Shown here: in pieces, positions 1-5,452 of the stretch
How positions within the stretch are numbered: position 1 is the first letter of the stretch
How the letters are laid out: every line of letters begins with the position of its first letter
From: Clostridiales bacterium
GTDB taxonomy: Bacteria; Bacillota; Clostridia; Oscillospirales; QAMX01
Direction of reading: 5' to 3'
Assembly (NCBI GenBank): GCA_016303065.1
Contig: JAEDMJ010000050.1
Span: 1 to 12,918, forward strand
DNA: 12,918 bases
Notes under the pieces: model-generated
Database searches by the model: none
What the model was told of the DNA's origin: nothing
Seen by the model: the letters and a program-made list of their open reading frames with translations, nothing else
Program-made: the position numbers and the translations under genes

Positions 1-507
1 GAAGGGGACCGGGATCATGGTCAGCGCGGCAAGCCGCGGATTTACGATGAAAAGCATGACCGCCACGCCGATTATGACGATCAGATTGCTGATAAGATCC
101 GGAAGGGCGTGGGCAAAGAGGACTTCAAGCTGACGCGTGTCGTTGACCATTCGGCTCATAAGCTGTCCGGTCTGCCTGTCCTTGAAATAGCGCATGGAAA
201 GCGACTGGAGCTTGTCATAGACAAGCAGGATCACCTCGCCGACGAGCTTCCAGGCAGCCACGTGACTGATGCTCATGGCAATGAAGCGGCAGCCCATACG
301 CAGAACGTATGCCCCGGTGAGAACGGCGGCGTAGACGACGAGCAGATTTACGGTGAGCTCTCCCCCCTCCAAAGACGAGGTGAGACGGCGCATTATCTCC
401 GGTGCGACAAGGTTAAGTGCCGCCGCGCCGAGAACGCCCAAAAGCGCAAGCCCCAGCGTCGGAATGTGCTTTTTTCCGATACCTATGATTCTGGCGATCA
501 TTTTCAT
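1..507 (-). CDS. ABC exporter, N-terminal membrane domain (partial)
   Basis: The reading frame opens at ATG 507 (M-K-M-I-A-R) and stays open for 169 codons to the window edge, so the C-terminal part, including the ATPase domain, is not seen. The protein has a hydrophobic segment at about residues 15-35, another at about 55-75, and a third at about 135-155. The stretch around residues 98-135 (YDKLQSLSMRYFKDRQTGQL, then SRMVNDTRQLE) matches the first intracellular loop of type-I ABC exporters, where 'F-x-x-x-x-T-G-x-L-x-S-R-x-x-x-D' is typical. Such proteins are half-transporters with a membrane domain followed by a nucleotide-binding domain; substrate cannot be inferred. The Shine-Dalgarno is weak (GAGAG at 519-523, 11 nt from the ATG). 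The gene runs away from nagA, from a divergent promoter. Exporter fold is secure; substrate unknown. Confidence 0.85.
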   Translation of the reverse strand, partial: MKMIARIIGIGKKHIPTLGLALLGVLGAAALNLVAPEIMRRLTSSLEGGELTVNLLVVYAAVLTGAYVLRMGCRFIAMSISHVAAWKLVGEVILLVYDKLQSLSMRYFKDRQTGQLMSRMVNDTRQLEVLFAHALPDLISNLIVIIGVAVMLFIVNPRLAALTMIPVPF

Positions 508-543
508 TTTTTGCGGTGCTCTCTTTTCTATATATATAGAAGA

Positions 544-572
544 AGATTATCATAAACCGCGGGATTTGTCAA
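544..572 (-). promoter_or_regulatory. Candidate sigma-A promoter of the ABC exporter gene
   Basis: On the minus strand a perfect -35 box TTGACA (567-572) is followed, after 15 bp, by GATAAT (546-551), or after 17 bp by the poorer TAATCT (544-549). Either would start transcription about 30 nt upstream of the ATG at 507. The -35 is convincing; which -10 is used is uncertain. Confidence 0.5.
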
Positions 573-587
573 CCGCAGCCGAAAAGA

Positions 588-616
588 TTGACAGGTGAGG
601 ACAAAAGGGATAAAAT
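588..616 (+). promoter_or_regulatory. Sigma-A promoter of nagA
   Basis: A perfect -35 box TTGACA (588-593), a 17-bp spacer and TAAAAT (611-616, five of six consensus bases) give a strong housekeeping promoter. The start of transcription should be near 623, about 30 nt before the nagA start codon. Its -35 lies 15 bp from the -35 of the divergent ABC gene. I see no obvious operator palindrome. Confidence 0.8.
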
Positions 617-641
617 AAAGAGTACAACACTCGTGTGCATT

Positions 642-648
642 GGGAGGG
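642..648 (+). promoter_or_regulatory. Ribosome binding site deciding the nagA start
   Basis: GGGAGGG sits 6 nt upstream of ATG 655. The in-frame TTG at 640 and ATG at 649 overlap or directly abut this site and so cannot use it, which favours 655. Confidence 0.75.
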
Positions 649-654
649 ATGACA

Positions 655-1791
655 ATGCTTTACATAACCAACGGAAAACTTGTGCTTGAAGACCGCGTGC
701 TGGACGGATTTGCCGTCGGATTTGACAGCAAAATTGCGGATATCTGTCCGGCGTCCGCCATTCCGAGGTCGGCCGAAACCGTTGACGCGGCCGGAAAATA
801 TGTTCTGCCGGGTCTTATCGACGTGCATATACACGGATACTGCGGGCGGGATGCCTCCGAGGGGAGCCCGGAGGCCATACGCGTCATGGCGGAGGGGCTC
901 GTCAAAAACGGAGTCACCGGTTTTCTTCCCACCACAATGACCGTCGAAAAGAGCGTTATAAACGCCGCGTTTGCCGCCGTCAGAAGCGTTATGGCGGAGA
1001 GTCTCTCCTGGAACGGCGCGGCGATACTCGGCGTTCACGCGGAGGGGCCGTTCATCAACCGCGCCCGGAAAGGCGCGCAGAATGAGAGCTGTATTATCCC
1101 TCCGGACGCTGATTGGATTATCGAAAACTCCGACGTTGTAAAATACATAACGCTTGCTCCGGAGTGCGACCCCGGCTTTGAAAATATCCGCCGCCTGACA
1201 GCGGCGGGGATCGTCGTTTCAATGGGACACACTGACGCCGACTTTGAAACGGCGTGCGCGGCGGAAGCTGCGGGGGTGAGATCGGTGACGCACCTTTTCA
1301 ACGCCATGTCGCCGATGAGTCACCGCGCGCCCGGCGTTGTGGGCGCAGCGCTTACCACGGGGCTGTACACCGAACTTATCGCGGACACCTTTCATGTGGA
1401 CAGGGGGCTTTTCAGCCTTGTCGCAAAGGCCAAGGGCGAAAAGCTCGTGCTTGTTACCGACTGCCTGTCTGCCGGGGGACTTCCTTTGGGTACATATACC
1501 CTCGGCGGCAAGCCCTTTGTTGCAACGGAGACGGTCTGCCGCCTGCCTGACGGGACTATTGCGGGAAGCGTTCTGCCCGCAAACCGCGGGATAAAGAACC
1601 TTTGGGACAACACCGATCTGCCGCTTTGGGCGTGCGTCCGCTGCGCCTCACTGAACCCTGCGGAGCTTCTGGGCATCGACGGGAAAAAGGGTTCTGTCAA
1701 AGTCGGCAAGGACGCCGATCTGGTGATTGCCGACGAAAACCTCGGCGTTGAACGCGTATACATAGGCGGACGGGAGCGCTATGGCGCTTAA
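655..1791 (+). CDS. nagA: N-acetylglucosamine-6-phosphate deacetylase
   Basis: NagA removes the acetyl group from GlcNAc-6-phosphate to give glucosamine-6-phosphate, a cytoplasmic step that feeds amino sugars into glycolysis or wall synthesis. The 378-residue protein is the usual family length and has the amidohydrolase metal and catalytic motifs in order: DVHIHG (H58, H60), GVHAEGP (E130), SMGHTDA (H192), THLFNAMSPM (H213) and LVTDCLSAGG (catalytic D269). The C-terminus has the typical N-P-A-x-x-L-G-I-x-x-K-K-G-S-v-k-v-G-k-D-A-D-L-V segment that closes the small beta-sandwich domain. The start is set by the ribosome binding site at 642-648. It appears to be a single-gene transcript from its own promoter; the usual nagB partner is not in the window. 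Its stop codon overlaps that of the convergent sigK gene. Family assignment is firm. Confidence 0.96.
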   Translation: MLYITNGKLVLEDRVLDGFAVGFDSKIADICPASAIPRSAETVDAAGKYVLPGLIDVHIHGYCGRDASEGSPEAIRVMAEGLVKNGVTGFLPTTMTVEKSVINAAFAAVRSVMAESLSWNGAAILGVHAEGPFINRARKGAQNESCIIPPDADWIIENSDVVKYITLAPECDPGFENIRRLTAAGIVVSMGHTDADFETACAAEAAGVRSVTHLFNAMSPMSHRAPGVVGAALTTGLYTELIADTFHVDRGLFSLVAKAKGEKLVLVTDCLSAGGLPLGTYTLGGKPFVATETVCRLPDGTIAGSVLPANRGIKNLWDNTDLPLWACVRCASLNPAELLGIDGKKGSVKVGKDADLVIADENLGVERVYIGGRERYGA

Positions 1792-2489
1792 TCGGTGACG
1801 GACGGATATTTTTTCAGCGCGTCGGCAAGTTTTTCCATCGCTTTTTTCTCAAGCCGGGACACATAGCTTCGGGAAATCCCCGTGCGTTGGGCAACTTCGC
1901 GCTGGGGAAGGGGGGCTTCTCCGTTCAGCCCGTACCGCAGAGTTATGATTTCGTGCTCGCGGGGATCAAGCACCGAATCAACGCAGCGCCGCAGAATTTC
2001 CGTTCGGTCGGCTTTGACAAGGTCGTCGAGGACGTCCTCCTCAAAGCTCAGAACGTCGATCAGCTCGAGGGAGTTTCCTTCGCTGTCGCTGTCGATCGGT
2101 TCGGAAAGAGAAATCTCTGCGCTTTGCCGGCGCAGAGTCCGGAAATACATAAAGATCTCATTTTCAACACACCTGGCTGCATATGTTGCAAGCCGGGTGT
2201 TTTTGCCTGCGTCAAAGGTGTTTATGGCTTTTATAAGCCCGATTATACCGATGGAGATGAGGTCGTCCTGGTCGCCGGAGACGGCATAGTATTTCTTTAT
2301 GACGTGTGCAACGAGACGGAGATTGTGCTCGATGAGCTTGTTGCGGGCGGAGATGTCGCCTTCTCCCGCCGAAAGCAAAAGCCTGTGTTCTTCGTCGGGG
2401 GAGAGACTCGGCGGAAACGACCCCGTTTGTTCAAGCCGCAGAGAGAGCATGACCAACCGGGACAAGAGCGAAATTAGGGCGTCAAACAT
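1788..2489 (-). CDS. sigK: RNA polymerase sporulation sigma factor, pro-sigma-K
   Basis: Sigma-K directs late mother-cell transcription (coat and spore-maturation genes) during endospore formation. The 233-residue protein has a hydrophobic N-terminal segment (about residues 1-20) followed by SFPPSLSPDEE, which lines up with the cleaved pro-sequence and junction of Bacillus pro-sigma-K. Region 2 spans about residues 50-118 (NLRLVAHVIKKYY, DLISIGIIGLIKAINTF, RLATYAARCVENEI). Region 4 contains the helix-turn-helix at about 194-220 with ISRSYVSRLEKKA, almost identical to the ISRSYVSRIEK of known sigma-K. The gene is continuous; no skin-type element interrupts it. The start ATG 2489 is backed by GGAGG 8 nt upstream. 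The pro-sequence implies processing by a SpoIVFB-like protease encoded elsewhere. sigE is the nearest alternative, but the N-terminus and region 4 favour sigK. Confidence 0.93.
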   Translation of the reverse strand: MFDALISLLSRLVMLSLRLEQTGSFPPSLSPDEEHRLLLSAGEGDISARNKLIEHNLRLVAHVIKKYYAVSGDQDDLISIGIIGLIKAINTFDAGKNTRLATYAARCVENEIFMYFRTLRRQSAEISLSEPIDSDSEGNSLELIDVLSFEEDVLDDLVKADRTEILRRCVDSVLDPREHEIITLRYGLNGEAPLPQREVAQRTGISRSYVSRLEKKAMEKLADALKKYPSVTD

Positions 2490-2653
2490 TCTTTTTTCCT
2501 CCGGATTTTTCTGCTTTCACTGTGATGCATATGCCCGGAAGGGGATGTCTCTTGCGTGTCCGGAAAAGGAAGTTGGGCGGCTTTGTGCAAAAAGCGGCAG
2601 GAACACGGCGGAATACGGGCGCAGTTTTTGTGTTTTTTTTGCCGGAGATACTC

Positions 2654-2682
2654 TTGACTTTTTGCAGAATTGGGGTTATGAT
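2654..2682 (+). promoter_or_regulatory. Sigma-A promoter of the peptide-modification cluster
   Basis: TTGACT (2654-2659), a 17-bp spacer and TATGAT (2677-2682) match a housekeeping promoter with five of six bases in each box. Transcription would start near 2690, leaving a leader of about 70 nt before the PqqD-like gene. The rest of 2490-2761 holds only A/T tracts and no convincing gene or terminator. Confidence 0.72.
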
Positions 2683-2761
2683 ATTGTAGTATCTATATAG
2701 TTGGGTTGTTTTACCCGTAAATGTCGGACGCCGCGGAAAAGCGGGGGAGGTGAAGCGAAGA

Positions 2762-3031
2762 GTGAAAGCGTCGGAAAACATGATCGAGCGCGAGATCGCC
2801 GGGGAGCATATACTCGTCCCGGTGGGAGAAATGGCTCTTCGCGTCCACGGAATGGTAAATCTTTCCGAAAGCGGACACCTTCTCTGGCAGCGCCTTTCCT
2901 CCGAGTGCAGCGAGGAGGACCTTGTAGACGCTCTTTTGGGGGAATACGAGGTGGATCGGGAAACTGCGGAGCGGGACGTTCACGAGTTCGTTGAAAAACT
3001 GCGGACCGTTGGTATACTCGGCGGGGAATGA
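2762..3031 (+). CDS. PqqD-family peptide recognition protein (RRE)
   Basis: PqqD-like proteins are small winged-helix domains (RiPP recognition elements) that bind the leader of a precursor peptide and hand it to a modifying enzyme, often a radical SAM protein. This 89-residue protein shows the family pattern: ILVPVGEMALRVHGMVNLSE (beta hairpin, with the 'N/H-G-M-x-x-L-x-E-x-G' turn), then S-G-H-L-L-W, then E-E-D-L-V-D-A-L-L-x-E-Y-x-V and a closing helix D-V-x-x-F-V-E-K-L-R-x-x-G-I-L. Start choice: GTG 2762 lies 11 nt after GGAGG (2746-2750). The in-frame GTG at 2750 overlaps that site and would add only four residues. It is the first gene of the cluster, with the precursor-like gene 54 nt downstream. 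It is free-standing rather than fused to the radical SAM enzyme. Confidence 0.88.
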   Translation: MKASENMIEREIAGEHILVPVGEMALRVHGMVNLSESGHLLWQRLSSECSEEDLVDALLGEYEVDRETAERDVHEFVEKLRTVGILGGE

Positions 3032-3071
3032 CGGAATATGAAAACCGCCGAAAAAGATGAATCATACAGAA

Positions 3072-3077
3072 AAGGAG
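3072..3077 (+). promoter_or_regulatory. Ribosome binding site deciding the precursor start
   Basis: AAGGAG, 8 nt before ATG 3086, is the best ribosome binding site in the cluster. The in-frame ATG at 3038 has a poorer site and would add 16 polar residues ahead of the leader motif. Confidence 0.8.
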
Positions 3078-3085
3078 AAGGTTGT

Positions 3086-3328
3086 ATGAAAGCATACGTA
3101 AAACCGGATCTGGTTTACGAAAATTTCGAGCTTTCGGAAAACATTGCTGCTTGCGGTTGGGATTTGAATCAAAACAGCAAAGATGTTTGTGTTGCCGCCG
3201 GCGACCCCAATTTCGGCAACAGCGGAAATCTTTTTATTGCCAATATCGCCTGTACGATTACTCCGGATATGTTGGAAACATACTGCTACGAGGTTTCAAC
3301 GACCGGAAACAATGTCTTCCAGTCCTGA
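3086..3328 (+). CDS. Candidate RiPP precursor peptide, four cysteines
   Basis: This 80-residue peptide has no recognisable enzyme domain and sits between a PqqD-like protein and peptide-modifying enzymes, exactly where a precursor is expected. The first 22 residues (MKAYVKPDLVYENFELSENI, then AA) look like a leader: a K-P motif, an aromatic/acidic E-x-F-E-L-S segment and an I-A-A stretch before the first Cys. The presumed core holds Cys at 23, 35, 56 and 67, is rich in Asn, Gly, Ser and Thr, and ends in V-F-Q-S with a C-terminal serine. I recall similar K-P...F-E-L-S...I-A-A small proteins in gut Firmicutes as unnamed hypotheticals, but cannot assign a named RiPP class. The cleavage site is unknown; no double-Gly motif is present. 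It has the strongest ribosome binding site of the cluster, as expected for a substrate. Confidence 0.75.
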   Translation: MKAYVKPDLVYENFELSENIAACGWDLNQNSKDVCVAAGDPNFGNSGNLFIANIACTITPDMLETYCYEVSTTGNNVFQS

Positions 3329-4186
3329 ATGAGCCTTTTTGCCTCTCCGGTGTTCGACATTGCCGGACTGCGGATTGCGTTCAAAACGGAAGAGCCCATG
3401 GAAGTCACGGAAGCCTTTCTTCCGTTCCTCTCCTCCGGAGAGCCGGACTGGGAGATCGCTTTCCGGAAAACCGACAGACTTCCGCCCTTTCCGGAAAATC
3501 CGGTTTTTGTCGGCCGGAGCTACGCCGCCGCCTCCGGCCCGGACGGGACGTCGCTGCGTCTGTTTTTTGACGCGGCGGCAAACGATCTTCCCTTTGCCCT
3601 CGGGCGCTACGATTGGAACGCGCGGAGGATCGCTTTGGACTATCTGGCCTCGGGCGCTGAGTTCGTAAGAGAATCCGGGAGCTGCTTTTTCTATCTGGCT
3701 TTGGACGCGCTCCTTCTGCACTCCGGCCGGGGGATACTCCACGCCGCCTGTGTGCAGACCGGTTTTGGCGGAATACTTTTTTCCGGACCCTCCGGGATCG
3801 GAAAATCCACCCAGAGCGCGCTCTGGCTCCGAAACGAGGGAGCGCGGCTTCTCAACGGCGACCGCACGGTGCTCAGCCGTGAAAACGCCGTGTGGCGGGG
3901 CTTCGGTTCGCCCTATGCCGGGTCGTCCCGGGTGTGGCTCAACGAAAGCTGCGATATCCGCGCGGTGGTCATGCTGGAAAAGTCCGAAACCTGCAGCATA
4001 AAGCGTCTTGGCCGCGCCGAAGCGTTTCGGAAGGTTTTTTCCGGGATGACGGTCAACCGCTGGGACGGGTACTGTGTTACGGCCGCGTGCGACCTTGCCG
4101 AAAGTATTGCGGACGAGGTTCCGGTGTTCGAGCTTTTCTGCACGCCGGACGAAAGTGCGGTGGAAACGCTTAAGTCCGTGCTTTGA
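3329..4186 (+). CDS. HPr-kinase/PEPCK-like P-loop protein
   Basis: The 285-residue protein carries a Walker A loop GPSGIGKST (residues 153-161) preceded by GRGILHAACVQTGFGGILFS. This is the arrangement of the HPr kinase/phosphorylase C-terminal domain and its relatives in peptide clusters. N-G-D-R-T (D178) fits the acidic metal-binding position, and W-R-G-F-G-S-P-Y-A-G-S-S (189-200) follows as in this family. The N-terminal half (about 1-125) is unassigned and may bind the substrate. It is too divergent to be the carbon-catabolite HprK itself, and no HPr gene is nearby. By analogy with the paeninodin lasso-peptide kinase it may phosphorylate the precursor; that is inference. The start ATG 3329 directly follows the precursor's TGA with no clear Shine-Dalgarno, which suggests translational coupling. 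Confidence 0.83.
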   Translation: MSLFASPVFDIAGLRIAFKTEEPMEVTEAFLPFLSSGEPDWEIAFRKTDRLPPFPENPVFVGRSYAAASGPDGTSLRLFFDAAANDLPFALGRYDWNARRIALDYLASGAEFVRESGSCFFYLALDALLLHSGRGILHAACVQTGFGGILFSGPSGIGKSTQSALWLRNEGARLLNGDRTVLSRENAVWRGFGSPYAGSSRVWLNESCDIRAVVMLEKSETCSIKRLGRAEAFRKVFSGMTVNRWDGYCVTAACDLAESIADEVPVFELFCTPDESAVETLKSVL

Positions 4187-4229
4187 AAGCCGCGGGGAAC
4201 AAAATCACGAAAAGAGCAGGAACTCGCTC

Positions 4230-5354
4230 ATGACCGGTTCAAACCGCAACGAGCCCATAACTGAATATATGTATTCCAGGGCAAGCCGGGAGAGGATCCC
4301 GTTGAGCGGGACGTTTGAGCTTTCGCCCCTGTGCAATTTCTCGTGCCGGATGTGCTATGTGAGAAAGACCGCGCAGGAGGTGGGGGAGAGTCCACGCCCG
4401 GCGATGACCGCCGACCGCTGGCTCGGCATTGCCCGGGAGGCCGGAAAGAGAGGAATGCTCTATCTGCTGCTTACCGGAGGCGAACCGCTTCTGTGGCCGG
4501 ATTTCCCGGCGCTTTACGAAGAGCTTTCCAAAATGGGCTTTGTGATCTCGGTCAACACCAACGGAAGCCTTATCGGCCCGCGGGAAACGGAGCTTTTCCG
4601 GAGGTTCCCGCCGAAACGCCTGAACGTCACGCTTTACGGCGCCTGCGACGGAACGTACGAAAGACTCTGCGGGGCGAAGGGCGCGTTTTCAAAGGTGGAC
4701 GGGGCGATAAAGTCCCTCAAAGCCGCGGGCATTTCGGTCAAGCTGAACGGTTCGTTCACGCCCGACAACGTGTGCGACATGGAGCGCATCGTCGATTACG
4801 CTGCGGAAAACGGGCTTCCGCTTCAGACTTCGTTTTATATGTTCCCGCCGATTCGCCGGGACGAAACGATGACGGGGCGGAACGAACGCTTCACCCCCGA
4901 ACAGGCGGCCAAATACCGGCTTCGCTGCTATAAAAGGCAGAACGGCGAGGAGAGTTACGGGAGATATACCGAAAGCATTCGCCGGGGGCTTATCCCGCCG
5001 CCGGGACTGGACGAATCCTGCGTCGATCCTCTGGACGGACGGATCCGCTGCCGGGCGGGAAGGGCGGCTTTCTGGATCACCTGGGACGGATACATGACCC
5101 CCTGCGGGCTGATGCCGCGTCCGGCGGCCGACCTGAACGAAACGCTTTTTGAGAGGGCATGGGACGAACTTGTGAAGATCTGTGACAGGCTTGCTCTTTC
5201 GGGGACCTGTGTTTCCTGTCCGAATCAGAAAGTCTGCCACGCCTGCGGGGCGATGGCGCTTGCGGAGACCGGAGAGCACAGCGGAATTCCAAAGTACCTC
5301 TGCCGCATGACGGAAGAGATGAAAAAAATTGCAGAAAACGAATTTCCGCGCTGA
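4230..5354 (+). CDS. Radical SAM/SPASM peptide-modifying enzyme
   Basis: The 374-residue enzyme has the radical SAM cluster motif C-N-F-S-C-R-M-C (C35, C39, C42), a GGEP motif (83-86) for SAM binding, and a typical N-V-T-L-Y-G-A segment (132-138). A C-terminal SPASM domain should hold extra Fe-S clusters: C274, C292, then C327-x2-C330-x5-C336-x2-C339, and a late C358. Such enzymes install thioether, C-C or other crosslinks, or epimerise, in ribosomal peptides; which reaction applies here cannot be read from sequence. The start ATG 4230 is preceded by AGGA 9 nt upstream; there is no usable earlier start in frame after the kinase stop at 4186. It has no built-in recognition domain, which fits the separate PqqD-like gene. 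An anaerobic sulfatase-maturase role is the main alternative, but no sulfatase is nearby. Confidence 0.88.
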   Translation: MTGSNRNEPITEYMYSRASRERIPLSGTFELSPLCNFSCRMCYVRKTAQEVGESPRPAMTADRWLGIAREAGKRGMLYLLLTGGEPLLWPDFPALYEELSKMGFVISVNTNGSLIGPRETELFRRFPPKRLNVTLYGACDGTYERLCGAKGAFSKVDGAIKSLKAAGISVKLNGSFTPDNVCDMERIVDYAAENGLPLQTSFYMFPPIRRDETMTGRNERFTPEQAAKYRLRCYKRQNGEESYGRYTESIRRGLIPPPGLDESCVDPLDGRIRCRAGRAAFWITWDGYMTPCGLMPRPAADLNETLFERAWDELVKICDRLALSGTCVSCPNQKVCHACGAMALAETGEHSGIPKYLCRMTEEMKKIAENEFPR

Positions 5355-5365
5355 ATGCGGAAATT
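5341..5365 (+). other. Perfect 9-bp hairpin across the radical SAM stop codon
   Basis: AATTTCCGC (5341-5349) pairs perfectly with GCGGAAATT (5357-5365) across a 7-nt loop that contains the TGA at 5352-5354. No U-tract follows, so it does not look like an intrinsic terminator. A second, imperfect hairpin with AAATGC/GCATTT arms lies at 5381-5407. They may stabilise or mark processing of the upstream mRNA. Confidence 0.45.
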
Positions 5366-5452
5366 GAGAGATGAGTTTATAAATGCGGAACAAAAAAACC
5401 GGCATTTGAAATATATAAAAAGCCACTTCATGATATTGAGGAGGAAAGAAAG

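Noticed and set aside
1882..2477. Plus-strand open frames opposite sigK
   Set aside because: They have no ribosome binding site or family pattern, and sigK on the other strand is certain.
2490..2600. Sigma-E type promoter upstream of sigK (CATATGCA on the minus strand near 2525-2535)
   Set aside because: The -10-like element has no acceptable -35 partner at 13-15 bp, so I do not list it.
3038..3085. Longer precursor peptide from ATG 3038
   Set aside because: ATG 3086 has a far better ribosome binding site and starts exactly at the leader motif; the extension is a short polar tract.
3329..4186. Catabolite-control HPr kinase (hprK)
   Set aside because: Only the P-loop region is alike; the N-terminal half and the peptide-cluster context differ.
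2762..5354. Lasso-peptide cluster
   Set aside because: The PqqD-like and kinase genes fit, but no asparagine-synthetase-like cyclase and no transglutaminase-like leader protease are present, and a radical SAM enzyme is.
4230..5354. Anaerobic sulfatase-maturating enzyme
   Set aside because: Radical SAM and SPASM motifs are shared, but no sulfatase is nearby and a PqqD-like protein and small peptide are.
5378..5434. Promoter for the hexosaminidase (TTGAAA 5406-5411 with CATGAT 5429-5434, or TATAAA 5378-5383)
   Set aside because: The first would start transcription within the ribosome binding site; the second has no -35 box.
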